A stretch of 14,585 bases of DNA, taken from NCBI GenBank assembly GCA_035304085.1, contig DATGQT010000193.1:1-14585 (forward strand), read 5' to 3'. The notes under the pieces are model-generated. The model was not told where the DNA came from. It did not search any database and was given only the letters and a program-made list of their open reading frames with translations. Shown piece after piece: positions 1 through 7,648 of this stretch. Position 1 is the stretch's first letter, and the number at the start of each line of letters is the position of its first letter. The DNA comes from DATGQT01 sp035304085. Its GTDB lineage: Bacteria > Bacteroidota > Rhodothermia > Rhodothermales > Rubricoccaceae. The position numbers were made by a program, and so were the translations under genes.

Positions 1-2
1 TC

Positions 3-257
3 GATGGGCGCCTCGATGGCATTCACTGGGTCATCGTCGGTGGCGAGTCCGGCGCTGGGGCGCGGCCGATGAAGCCGGAATGGGCCGCGTCGATCCAGGC
101 AGCTTGTCGTGCTCAGGGTGTGGCCTACTTCTTCAAGCAGACGGGGGCCGTCCTCGCACGAGAGTGGGGGCTCGACAGCAAGAAGGGGAGCGACGCCGAT
201 GAATGGCCCGTCCCTTTCCAGCACCTGGGAGAGCGGGCGTTCCCTGTCACGGCGTGA
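3..257 (+). CDS. DUF5131 (phage Gp37/Gp68-type) family protein, 3' end only
   Basis: The 5' end lies outside the window. The last 84 codons are present, ending in TGA at 255-257. The visible part matches the C-terminal signature of DUF5131, also called the phage Gp37/Gp68 family: a tryptophan-valine-isoleucine strand, then GGESG, then ARPM-P-W, and finally a YFFKQ-G motif. Family members carry conserved cysteines near the N-terminus, which cannot be checked here. They are common in phages and accessory regions, and their biochemical role is not settled to my knowledge. The gene converges on the cytochrome c gene, with a hairpin in between. It is about 7 kb from the DNA-modification operon, so a functional link is only a possibility. 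The family call is from memory of these motifs. Confidence 0.8.
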   Translation, partial: DGRLDGIHWVIVGGESGAGARPMKPEWAASIQAACRAQGVAYFFKQTGAVLAREWGLDSKKGSDADEWPVPFQHLGERAFPVTA

Positions 258-260
258 TGT

Positions 261-293
261 GACGGGGGCCAGCGGCGAGCGGCGGCCCCCGTC
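261..293. terminator. Hairpin between convergent genes, possible bidirectional terminator
   Basis: Positions 261-270 and 284-293 form a perfect 10-bp GC-rich inverted repeat (GACGGGGGCC / GGCCCCCGTC) with a 13-base loop. It fills the short gap between the stop codons of two converging genes, the place where a shared terminator is expected. No T-tract follows on either strand, so it is not a textbook intrinsic terminator. Confidence 0.45.
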
Positions 294-302
294 GGACGTG
301 CC

Positions 303-929
303 TCACGTCAGGTTCGAATCGGCCGGGGCAGGCACGGCGGACGTGTCGGCGGGCGGGGGCGGCGGCGTGCCGGGGGGCATGCTGGGCATCCGCTCCATGT
401 GCTGCGGGACGAAGTCGAAGTACGGCGTCGCCGGCTCCTGACCGGGCGGGACGGGCTCGGGCGTGGGCTGGCCGGCCGGGCCGAGCGAGCGGATGAACCG
501 GTAGACGGCGCGGGCGTCGCGTTCGCTGAGGTGGTTCACGGCGTGCCACGGCATCGGCGGGAGGGTGTGGCGCGTGCGGAGCGTGTGCAGCCACGTCGCC
601 TCGTCCATCTCCTGCACGCTGAGGCGGAGGTTGCGGGGGTAGCTTGTGCCCCACGGGCCGCGGAAGCCGACGGGCAGCCCCGTCAGCCACTGCGCCTCGG
701 GCGCGCTGCCGGGGTTCTCCAGCCACCCCGGCGTGTGGCAGTCGTTGCACCCGGCGACGACGATGTAGTAGCGGCCGGCCTCGACGTCGCTGGCGGCGTG
801 GATGTACGGCCCGGCGGTGGAGTCGGCGCCGGCGGCCTCGTCGGTCTCGGTCTCGGGGGTCTGGACCTCGCAGGCGGCGAGGAGGGGGATCAGGAGCGCC
901 AGGGGGAGCAGGCGGGCGAAGGGCTTCAT
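303..929 (-). CDS. Class I cytochrome c lipoprotein
   Basis: A predicted 208-residue exported haem protein for electron transfer. I chose the ATG at 929 because it starts directly with a lipoprotein signal: MKPF, a hydrophobic stretch, and lipobox LLAAC with Cys20. The longer open frame upstream adds 31 proline- and arginine-rich residues of no obvious meaning. An acidic low-complexity linker follows the lipid anchor. The single haem-binding motif CNDCH is at residues 61-65. Met126, in a PPMPW context, is the likely distal haem ligand, followed by a helix (AVYRFIRSL) typical of the end of class I cytochrome c domains. Residues about 150-208 are proline-rich and probably disordered. The protein is likely anchored on the periplasmic face of a membrane. 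The neighbours do not reveal its redox partner. Confidence 0.85.
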   Translation of the reverse strand: MKPFARLLPLALLIPLLAACEVQTPETETDEAAGADSTAGPYIHAASDVEAGRYYIVVAGCNDCHTPGWLENPGSAPEAQWLTGLPVGFRGPWGTSYPRNLRLSVQEMDEATWLHTLRTRHTLPPMPWHAVNHLSERDARAVYRFIRSLGPAGQPTPEPVPPGQEPATPYFDFVPQHMERMPSMPPGTPPPPPADTSAVPAPADSNLT

Positions 930-1053
930 GGCCTCGGGTGAAGGGTGAGAGGGAGCACGCGGAGGCCGGGGGCGTCCGGCTCCCGCGCACGGCGCCAAGC
1001 GTAGTGACGGCACCCGAAACAATCAAGAGGTCGGCGGGACGAAAGCCTAGGGC

Positions 1054-2706
1054 TCACTCGCAACGCCGTGCCAGCCGCGCCGCCGTCGCGGCGTGGGGGA
1101 AGAGGGCGTGGGCCGCCTGCGCGTGCCGGCAGCGCGCCTCCCGGTCGCCGGCGCGCTGGGCGAGGCGGACGCGGAGGCGGTAGTTGCCGGGGTCGAGCCG
1201 GGCCGCGCGCTCGAGCTCGGCGTAGCCGCCGTCGGCGGTGTAGTAGGCCATGGCCGCGACCTGGCCGGTGCTCCGCACGGCGGCCACGCCCGCCGCCAGC
1301 GCGAGGACGGCCAGCGCTGCCGCCCGCACCCAGGGCGCCACGGGGAGCGCCGGCGTCGTCTCGGGCGCCCACAGCGCGCCGGCCGCCGCCCAGAACAGCA
1401 GCGTCGGCCACGCCAGCAGCAGCACGGCGTCGAAGGCGCCCACCACGACGGCCGCGCCGAGGAGGGCGAGGAGGGTGAGGGCGCGGAGCGCCGCCTCGGG
1501 TGTCGCCGCCGCCCGCAGCCCGCGCCACGTGCCGACGGCCAGCCCCGCGCCCGCGAGCGCGAGGAGGAGCGCGCCGGCGAGGCCGCGCTCGGTCACGAGT
1601 GCCACGAGGTCGCTGCTGGGCCACGGGTTCGTCGTCCGTCCCGCCTCGTGCGGGCTCATCGAGGGGTCGCCCGGCGCCGCGTGGCCGGGGTAGGCGACGG
1701 GCCAGTTGCCGGGCCCGGCGCCGAGGAGGGGGTCATCCCACACGATCCCGAGCGAGGTCCGGTACTGGACGAGCCGCCCCCGGCCGCTGCCCTCCTCGTA
1801 GTTGACGACGTTGCGCGCCGTGTCGAGGTAGGGGTCGTCACTCGTCCAGCGCAGCGCGTTCGGGAGCGTCAGCGCGGCGGTCACACCGGCGGCCACGGCG
1901 AGCGTCACGAGCGCGAAGCGGCCGAGGAGCCGCCACGCCCGGTAGCGGAACGCGAGGACCACCAGCCCCACGACGAGCACGGCCGCCACGACGGCGAAGC
2001 CGAGCCACGCCGCCCGCGACCGCGTCAGCACGAGGGCCGCCACGGCGAGGCCGGCGCCGGCCGCCCCGAGCCCGAGCCCGCGGAGGCGCCGGGCCTCCAG
2101 CGCGGCGAGGACGACGACGGGGAACCCGAGGGCGGCGAAGTGGCCGACGCCGTTGCGGTTGCCGAGGAGCCCGCCCGGCGCGCGGTCCTCGGCGAAGAGC
2201 ACCGTCCGCAGCCCATACGCCTGCGCCAGCGCCGCCACGGCCGCGACGACGACGGTGAGCGCCAGCGTGCGGAGGAGCCGCTGCGCCAGCGGCCCGGCCG
2301 AGCCCGCCGAGGCCCCCGCCGCGCCGAGCCCGCGCCCGACCCAGAAGACGGCGACGCCGGAGGCGCTGACGGCGAGGGCCCGCGCTGCGAGCCAGCCGTT
2401 CTGAGCGAGGAGGGCCGAGAGGCCGCTCGCGAGGAGGAACGCCGCGAGGAGGGCGTCCACCCGCGTGGGCCGGAGCCGCCGCGCCGCGCCCAGCATCAGG
2501 AGCCCGGCGCCGAACGCCGCCGCGTGCAGGGCGAGCTCCTTGGGCACGGAGAACCGGTCGAGCTCGAACGGCGCGTACGGCACGACCAGGAGCACGGCCG
2601 CGAGGGCGCCGGCCTGGAGCACGCGGAGTGCGAGGACTTCGGCGCGGGAAGGGGCTCGGGCCGGCGGTTCCAAGGCCGGGGCGGGCGGGGAGGGGGACAC
2701 GCCCAA
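1054..2706 (-). CDS. O-antigen ligase/polymerase-family (Wzy_C type) membrane protein
   Basis: A polytopic inner-membrane protein of about 550 residues with some 10-12 hydrophobic segments. It fits the O-antigen ligase/polymerase superfamily (WaaL/Wzy, Wzy_C domain), which joins or polymerises lipid-linked glycans on the periplasmic side. Family marks are GGLLGNRNG (about residues 178-186), LTRSRAAWLG (about 227-236), and a long extracytoplasmic loop (about 285-365) containing DPLLGAGPGNW and a later histidine, followed by a TERGLAG turn into the next helix. The last 60 residues (ELERAARLDPGNYRLR) look like a tetratricopeptide-type repeat, a frequent tail in this family. The start is uncertain: the open frame begins with TTG at 2706, GTG at 2700 is equally possible, and there is no nearby ATG or clear ribosome site. 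No glycosyltransferase genes are adjacent, so the substrate is unknown. Confidence 0.8.
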   Translation of the reverse strand: MGVSPSPPAPALEPPARAPSRAEVLALRVLQAGALAAVLLVVPYAPFELDRFSVPKELALHAAAFGAGLLMLGAARRLRPTRVDALLAAFLLASGLSALLAQNGWLAARALAVSASGVAVFWVGRGLGAAGASAGSAGPLAQRLLRTLALTVVVAAVAALAQAYGLRTVLFAEDRAPGGLLGNRNGVGHFAALGFPVVVLAALEARRLRGLGLGAAGAGLAVAALVLTRSRAAWLGFAVVAAVLVVGLVVLAFRYRAWRLLGRFALVTLAVAAGVTAALTLPNALRWTSDDPYLDTARNVVNYEEGSGRGRLVQYRTSLGIVWDDPLLGAGPGNWPVAYPGHAAPGDPSMSPHEAGRTTNPWPSSDLVALVTERGLAGALLLALAGAGLAVGTWRGLRAAATPEAALRALTLLALLGAAVVVGAFDAVLLLAWPTLLFWAAAGALWAPETTPALPVAPWVRAAALAVLALAAGVAAVRSTGQVAAMAYYTADGGYAELERAARLDPGNYRLRVRLAQRAGDREARCRHAQAAHALFPHAATAARLARRCE

Positions 2707-2905
2707 GGTACGGCGCCCCCTGCTTCCCTGTTACCCCGGTCCCCTCGGCTAGGGCGTGCCTCGTGCGCCTCGCAGCGGGGAATGGACTGCGGTCTGGCGC
2801 CTCACCGTGTCTGCTGACGACGCTGCTGTGCGACGCGCCGGTGCCCGCTTCCGTGGGTACCTTTCCCCGTGGCGCCCGGACTCCATCGGGGTCCGCCGAC
2901 GCACC

Positions 2906-2990
2906 GGAGGGGTGGCAGAGCGGTCGAATGCGGCGGTCTTGAAAACCGCTGTCCCGCAAGGGACCGGGGGTTCGAATCCCTCCCCCTCCG
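2906..2990 (+). tRNA. tRNA-Ser (anticodon UGA)
   Basis: The 85-base sequence folds as a class II tRNA. The acceptor stem is GGAGGGG (2906-2912) with CCCCTCC (2983-2989) and discriminator G at 2990. The anticodon stem GCGGT/ACCGC (2933-2937/2945-2949) encloses the loop CTTGAAA with anticodon TGA at 2940-2942. The long variable arm is a GTCCC-GCAA-GGGAC hairpin, characteristic of serine tRNAs. The T arm contains TTCGAAT (2971-2977). The 3' CCA is not encoded and must be added after transcription. It reads UCA and, by wobble, other UCN serine codons. It stands alone, with its 3' end 13 bases from the stop codon of the opposing hybrid kinase gene. Confidence 0.97.
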
Positions 2991-3003
2991 CAAGGACCCC
3001 GCC

Positions 3004-4194
3004 TCAACGAGGAGACGGCACGGCAGGGGCCGGCGGGCGCGGTGAGGCCGCGGCGTGGGGTACGGCGGCGGCATGCGCCCCGTCGCCGGGGGGCTCCGGG
3101 CGGGCGCGGCCGGCCGCAGGCAGCACCACCTGCGCCGTCGTCCGGCCGTCGCTGCGCCGCCCCAGCGTCAGCGCGCCCCCGTTCAGCTCGGCGAGGGCGG
3201 TCGCGAGGGCGAGCCCGAGGCCGGAGCCCGACTGCGCGTAGGCCTCCCCGCTCTCCCCGCGGCCCCCGGGCTTGAGCGCGCCGAGCCGGCGGAGCTGGTC
3301 GGGCGTCAGGCCGGGGCCGCCGTCGGAGACGGCGAGGACGGCGTGCTCCCCGAGCGGGCGGCACCCCACCTCGATGAGCGTCCCCGCCGGGGAGTACTTG
3401 CACGCGTTGTCGACGAGCTCCGTGACCACCCGCTCGAGGTGCGCCCGCGCGACGGCGACCTCCACCGGGGCGAGGTCGAGGCGGAGGTCGCGGAGGCGGC
3501 CGTGCCGGGCCGCCGTCGCCCGCGCGAAGTGCTCGGCGACGGGCGCGACGGCGGTGACGGCGGCGGGGTCGGCGGCGGCCTCCCGGAGGCGGAGGCTGGC
3601 CCAGAGCTGGTACCGCTCGACGACGCCGTGGAGGTCCTCGGCGGCCACCTGCACCGCGTCGAGCATCGCGAGGGCGTCCGCCTCCGGGAGCGCCCCCCAC
3701 TCCTCGCGGAGGATGCGGGCGTACCCGATGACGACGGAGAGGGGGGTCCGGAGCTCGTGCGGGATCATCGCCGAGAGCTGCGCGCCGACCCGCTCGACCC
3801 GCTCCTCGCTCCGGCTCTTGAGCGCGAGCGCGCGGCCGAGCCGGCCCTCCACCGTCGCGATGAGCTCGTTGGCCGTGAACGGCTTCGCGAGGTAGTCGTC
3901 GGCGCCGGCGGCCATCCCGCGGCGGTGGTCGCCGCGCTCGGCGAGCGCCGTGAGGAAGACGAACGGGATCTCGGCGAGGGCGGGCTCGGCCTGGAGCTCC
4001 TGGAGCACGCCGAACCCGTCGACCTCCGGCATCATCACGTCGCAGAGGATGAGGTCGGGGCTGTGCGCGCGCGCGAGGGCGAGGCCGATGCCGCCGTGCT
4101 CGGCCGCGAGCACGCGGTACCCCTCGGCTTCGAGGAGGTCGACGACGTTGTCGCGGATGTCCGGTTCGTCTTCGATGATGAGGATCGTTTCCAT
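3004..4194 (-). CDS. Hybrid protein: N-terminal receiver domain plus histidine kinase
   Basis: A 396-residue cytoplasmic two-component protein with no membrane segment. I chose the ATG at 4194 because METILIIEDE is a normal receiver start; the much longer open frame upstream is the shadow of the preceding gene. The receiver domain (about 1-120) has acidic pocket E8/D9/E10, phospho-acceptor Asp52 in LILCDVMMP, Thr82 and Lys104 in LAKPF. The kinase half (about 130-360) has an H-box IPHELRTPL with His146, N-box ELVDNACKYSP, G1 box DGGPGL (291-296) and G2 box GSGLGLAL (323-330). A proline/alanine-rich tail follows. Placing the receiver before the kinase suggests that phosphorylation by the upstream kinase tunes this second kinase. 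It begins 50 bases after the stop of the GAF-PAS kinase gene, probably as one operon. No DNA-binding output domain is nearby. Confidence 0.9.
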   Translation of the reverse strand: METILIIEDEPDIRDNVVDLLEAEGYRVLAAEHGGIGLALARAHSPDLILCDVMMPEVDGFGVLQELQAEPALAEIPFVFLTALAERGDHRRGMAAGADDYLAKPFTANELIATVEGRLGRALALKSRSEERVERVGAQLSAMIPHELRTPLSVVIGYARILREEWGALPEADALAMLDAVQVAAEDLHGVVERYQLWASLRLREAAADPAAVTAVAPVAEHFARATAARHGRLRDLRLDLAPVEVAVARAHLERVVTELVDNACKYSPAGTLIEVGCRPLGEHAVLAVSDGGPGLTPDQLRRLGALKPGGRGESGEAYAQSGSGLGLALATALAELNGGALTLGRRSDGRTTAQVVLPAAGRARPEPPGDGAHAAAVPHAAASPRPPAPAVPSPR

Positions 4195-4244
4195 AGCGGA
4201 GACCGGTTCTGTGCGGGGGCTACAGGACGGTTGGGGCGTGGGGC

Positions 4245-6125
4245 TCAGGGCTGGACGAGCGGGAGGTGGAGCGTGAACGTGCTCCCGGCGCCGGGCGCGC
4301 TCTCGACGGTGATCCGCCCGCCGTGGGCGTCGGCGGCGCGGTGGGCGATGGCGAGGCCGAGCCCGGTCCCGCGCCGGGTCCCGACGTTGGCCGCGCGGTG
4401 GAACGGCTCGAAGAGGCGGGGGAGGTCGGCCGCGGGGATGCCGATGCCGTGGTCGCGCACGGCGAGGCGGATCGTCCCGGGCTCCCCCGTCCGCTCCGGC
4501 CCGGGCGCCTCCACCTCGAGCCGGACGTCGACGGCGCTCCCGGGCTCGGAGTACTTCACGGCGTTCGAGAGGAGGTTGCCGAGGGCGAACCGGAGGAGCT
4601 TCCGGTCCGCGACGGCCGGGACCGGGTCCTCCGGCACGGCGAGCGCGAGGTGGTGCCGGGCGCCGACGCCGAGGCGGACCTGCTCGGCCACCTCGTGCAC
4701 CCACGAGACCAGCTCGATGGGCTGGGGGTCGAAGGCGAGCCGGCCCCCGTCCGCCCGCCCCATCAGGAGCACGTCGTCGAGGAGCTCCGTCATCTCCTGG
4801 ACGTTCGCGCGGACGCGCCCGAGGTGCTTGCTCACCTTCTCCGGGTCCCCGCGCAGGGCGAACCGCTCCACGAGCTCGGCCGAGGACTGGATGGCGGCGA
4901 GGGGGGTCCTCAGCTCGTGGGAGGCCATGGCGACGAACCGCGTCTTCATCTCGCCGAGCTCGCGCTCCCGCTCGAGCGCCCGCTCGAGCGCCTCCGTCGC
5001 CCGCCGCTGCTTCGTCACGTCGGTCAGCACGGCCATGTACCCGCAGAAGGCGCCGGCGTCGTCGGCCAGCGGGCGCCCCTCGATGCGGGCGCGGTAGGTC
5101 GCCCCGTCCTTCCGGTGGTTCCACGCCTCCACGTCGAACGCCTCGCGGCGGCGGTACGCGGACTCCATGGCCATCAGCGCCGCGAGCTCCGTCTCCGGGC
5201 CGTTGAGGAAGGGCCCGAGCGGCTGCCCGAGCACCTCCTCCGACGCGTACCCGCTCATCCGCTCGAAGGCCGGGTTCACCCACGCCACGAGGCGGTCCAG
5301 CCCCGTGACGATGACGCCGGTGGAGGTGTGGGCGGCCACGAGGGCGAGCTGCTTCGTGCGCGTCTCGTCCTCGCGGTGCGCGCGGGCCGCCCGCTCGCGC
5401 TCGTACGCGGCGCCGATGCTGCCCCCGACGGCGGCGAGCATCGCGCGCGCCCCCTCGCTCCACGCCCGCGGCTCGGCGCGGTCGTCGAAGGCGACGAACC
5501 CCCAGAACGCGCCGCCGACGAAGACGGGGGCGACGAGGGTGGAGACGACGCCCTGCGCCTGGAGCAGCGCCCGCTCGGGTGCGGGGAAGTCGCGGACGGG
5601 GCCGGCGATGACCTCGCCCCGGCCGAGGAGGTCGGCCCAGCGGCGCAAGGTGTCGGCGTAAGAGACGCTCCGGAGCGGGGGGGCGTCGCGGCGCCCTCGC
5701 GCGGCGTCGTGGGTCCACGCGTAGCGCCGGCTCGTGAGGAGGGCGCCGGTGCCCGGGTCCCGGTGGTTCTCGAAGAGCGCGATGGCGTCCACGCCGATGG
5801 CCTTCCCCAGCGCCTCGAAGGCGCGGCTGAGGGCGGGCACGAAGCGGGGCGTCGTCAGCAGCAGGTGCATCGCCTCGGCTGCGCCGCGGAGCACGCGGTC
5901 CTGCCGGTCCAGCTCCGCCTGCCACACCGCGGGGGGGACGGCCGCCAGGGCGATGGGCTCCGCTGCTCCGACCGTGACGCCCGGCAGGCCGCCTCCGGCG
6001 CCGTCGCCGGTCTGCAGGGCGGCGTCGGTTAGGGCGATGGGGTGAGCCCGGACCGCAGGCTGTGCCTGTACCCCTTCGTAGACCGCGCGAATCCCGTCAG
6101 GCCAGTTCAGAGACGAATCGTTCAT
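4245..6125 (-). CDS. Soluble GAF-PAS sensor histidine kinase
   Basis: A 626-residue sensor kinase without membrane segments, so it probably senses a cytoplasmic signal. After an undistinguished N-terminal 75 residues, about 88-240 look like a GAF domain (FVPALSRAFEAL, then VVSTLVAPVFVGGAFWGFVAFDD). A PAS domain spans about 255-372 (TGVIVTGLDRLVAWVNPAFERMSGY and the end motif AVLTDVTKQ), then a short coiled coil rich in ALER repeats. The dimerisation/phosphotransfer domain carries His403 in ASHELRTPL. The ATPase domain shows N-box GNLLSNAVKYSEPG, G1 DHGIGIP (558-564), an F box region (LFEPFHR) and G2 GTGLGLA (586-592). The signal bound by GAF or PAS cannot be read from sequence. It is the first gene of a two-gene operon with the receiver-kinase hybrid, its likely phosphotransfer partner. 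Confidence 0.92.
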   Translation of the reverse strand: MNDSSLNWPDGIRAVYEGVQAQPAVRAHPIALTDAALQTGDGAGGGLPGVTVGAAEPIALAAVPPAVWQAELDRQDRVLRGAAEAMHLLLTTPRFVPALSRAFEALGKAIGVDAIALFENHRDPGTGALLTSRRYAWTHDAARGRRDAPPLRSVSYADTLRRWADLLGRGEVIAGPVRDFPAPERALLQAQGVVSTLVAPVFVGGAFWGFVAFDDRAEPRAWSEGARAMLAAVGGSIGAAYERERAARAHREDETRTKQLALVAAHTSTGVIVTGLDRLVAWVNPAFERMSGYASEEVLGQPLGPFLNGPETELAALMAMESAYRRREAFDVEAWNHRKDGATYRARIEGRPLADDAGAFCGYMAVLTDVTKQRRATEALERALERERELGEMKTRFVAMASHELRTPLAAIQSSAELVERFALRGDPEKVSKHLGRVRANVQEMTELLDDVLLMGRADGGRLAFDPQPIELVSWVHEVAEQVRLGVGARHHLALAVPEDPVPAVADRKLLRFALGNLLSNAVKYSEPGSAVDVRLEVEAPGPERTGEPGTIRLAVRDHGIGIPAADLPRLFEPFHRAANVGTRRGTGLGLAIAHRAADAHGGRITVESAPGAGSTFTLHLPLVQP

Positions 6126-6381
6126 CCAATGAATGCAGGATTCTGGCGCGGCGCTTTGCTCCGGCGTGCGCGCGGAGCGTGGTGGGCTACCGCCGTGGGG
6201 GCCCTCGTCTACGTGAACTTCGTTCGCTTTCTCTTTCAGCCCTGTGTGCCCTCATAATCAGCCACCAAGACGGCCTCTGAAGGCAGATCCCTATACAGGC
6301 GCCGAGCGTCCACGGAGTGCCACCGCGGCTGTGCGCTAACCCCACGCCCGCCCGGCCTCTCGAACGCGGCGGCGGGGCGCC
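6126..6381. other. Intergenic region, nothing recognisable
   Basis: This 256-base gap separates the kinase operon start from the end of the secreted-protein gene. It must contain the kinase promoter, but I see no convincing promoter boxes. It is visibly less GC-rich than its flanks. Short open frames on both strands (for example 6128-6257 on +, and a 25-residue - strand stretch ending at 6236) have no recognisable content. Confidence 0.5.
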
Positions 6382-7194
6382 TCAGCCGTCCACGTCGCCG
6401 AGCAGGAACGCGCCGCCGACGGGGAGGAACGCGAAGGCCACCGGCTCCTCGGACCCGCCGAAGCGGGCGAAGAGGATGTGCCACGGCCCCTCGTCCTCGT
6501 AGTCGACCTCGAAGCCGGCGGGCTCGTAGGCCCCGGCGCCGGCCAGGCGGCGCACCGCGTCGAGGGCCTCGGCGGCGAAGCGCCGCTCGTCCTCGCGGGC
6601 GGGGTCGGCGGGCGCCCGCCAGGCCCGCTCCGCGTCGTCCCCCCGCGCCACGACGAGCGGCGCGAACGCCTCGACGGTCGTCGCGGGGTCGGTGGCCGAC
6701 GCGAGGAGCCGCTCCAGCGCTGCCGCGACCGACGCCGGCGGCGGCACGCCCGTCAGCTCCTCCTCCACCTGCACCTCGGCGAAGAGGTGCGCGCCGTCCA
6801 CGTCGATGAAGGAGACGAGGGCGTAGGGCGCGGCCGGGAGGTCCTGGAAGAGGAGGAGGTGGAAGCCCATGTCCCCCTCCTGCTCGACGGCGTAGGTGGG
6901 GCGGAGGGCGGTGGTCTCCTCGGGGAAGAGGTGGTGGACGAGGGCGAGCTGCCACTCCGCCCGCGCGCGGTGGTCGAGGCGCGCCGGATCGCACGGCACC
7001 GGCACCAGCGCCCCGGCCTCGCCCGCGACGGGGCAGACGACGAGGGGCAGGGCCGCTGCGACGTTGTCGGCGTGGGCGAGGGCGACGATCCGCGCGAAGG
7101 CGGCGGCGATGCCGGCCTCGTCGCGCGCCGGCTGGGCGTGGGCGACCGGGACCAGGCCCGCGACGAGCAGGAGGGCGAGGAGAGATCTCGACAT
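6382..7194 (-). CDS. Secreted protein of unknown function
   Basis: A 270-residue protein with a clear Sec signal peptide: MSRSLLALLLVAGLVPVAHA, likely cleaved after Ala20 before QPARDE. The mature part is acidic and has no motif I recognise. The middle region (about 95-145) looks like alternating beta strands (MGFHLLLFQDLPAAPYALVSFIDVDGAHLFAEVQVEE), followed by helices and a final beta-rich segment. It contains only two cysteines (both before residue 70), no lipobox and no membrane anchor, so it is probably periplasmic or exported. The start ATG at 7194 is supported by the signal peptide. Codon use matches the chromosomal genes to its left rather than the operon to its right, and the 79-base gap to the DUF2442 stop leaves its link to that operon doubtful. 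Confidence 0.7.
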   Translation of the reverse strand: MSRSLLALLLVAGLVPVAHAQPARDEAGIAAAFARIVALAHADNVAAALPLVVCPVAGEAGALVPVPCDPARLDHRARAEWQLALVHHLFPEETTALRPTYAVEQEGDMGFHLLLFQDLPAAPYALVSFIDVDGAHLFAEVQVEEELTGVPPPASVAAALERLLASATDPATTVEAFAPLVVARGDDAERAWRAPADPAREDERRFAAEALDAVRRLAGAGAYEPAGFEVDYEDEGPWHILFARFGGSEEPVAFAFLPVGGAFLLGDVDG

Positions 7195-7273
7195 GGGAGA
7201 GAGTCGGCGGCGGCAAAGGTAGGGACGTGCGACGGAACGGCCGCCCGGAGAGAGGCGGGCGTACCTGGCACGG

Positions 7274-7648
7274 TCAGGGCTCAGCCTCCCACCCCTCGGG
7301 TAGTGGCAGCGTGGGGTAGTGCGGCTCCGGCTCCTCGCCCCGGGCGATCTGCGCCCGTCGCCGCTCCATCAGCGCCTTCCACCGTGCGAGGCTCCGGGCG
7401 CCCTCCTGACTGGGGCGACCCTCCAGCAGTGCCCGGAGCGGGATGGTCTCGTTCAGGAGCGGCCATTCCAGATCCTCCCCCTCCGTCTCCACCACGGCCA
7501 GCTCCTCGGGCGTGGCGAAGGCGAGGCGGGGGTACCAGCCGAGCGGGACAGACAATGAACGGCCGTCGCTGAGGTGGACGGTCAGCCGGCCGTCGCCTAC
7601 CTCCGCCCGCTCGATCTGGGGGGGCGTCTCAATCACGGAATAGCTCAT
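7274..7648 (-). CDS. DUF2442 domain protein
   Basis: A 124-residue protein. The N-terminal half (about 1-75) matches the DUF2442 pattern: a strand with VHLSDGRSLSVPLGWYPRL, then ATPEELA, and an acidic stretch leading to LEWPLLNETIPLRALLEG. The C-terminal 45 residues are charged, with an RRRAQIARGEEPEPHYP segment. DUF2442 genes are often found next to DUF4160 genes, as here, and such pairs have been suggested to be toxin-antitoxin-like; the biochemistry is not settled to my knowledge. The ATG at 7648 overlaps the end of the DUF4160 gene by 20 bases, implying translational coupling. It is the last gene of the queD-led operon. Confidence 0.8.
   Translation of the reverse strand: MSYSVIETPPQIERAEVGDGRLTVHLSDGRSLSVPLGWYPRLAFATPEELAVVETEGEDLEWPLLNETIPLRALLEGRPSQEGARSLARWKALMERRRAQIARGEEPEPHYPTLPLPEGWEAEP

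Noticed and set aside
311..320. Ten-base identity (GGTTCGAATC) with the T arm of tRNA-Ser
   Set aside because: It lies in the coding end of the cytochrome c gene and does not extend further, so it is not evidence of an attachment site.
1093..2817. 574-codon open frame on the + strand, rich in Arg, Glu and Gly
   Set aside because: It is the antisense shadow of the O-antigen ligase-family gene. Its composition is low-complexity and it has no domain-like pattern; long open frames on the opposite strand are expected in such GC-rich DNA.
2802..3074. Short - strand open frame containing RRGRDSNPRSL-like residues
   Set aside because: This peptide is the well-known false translation of the antisense strand of a tRNA-Ser gene.
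3055..5097. 680-codon open frame on the + strand
   Set aside because: It runs antisense through both kinase genes, whose frames show all expected catalytic motifs. The + strand product has none.
4266..6032. 588-codon open frame on the + strand
   Set aside because: It is antisense to the GAF-PAS kinase, with shadow composition and no recognisable motif.
6042..6257. Small + strand open frame ending in the gap before the secreted-protein gene
   Set aside because: It begins inside the antisense of the kinase start, has no ribosome site, and its hydrophobic stretch is too short and unsupported to call a gene.
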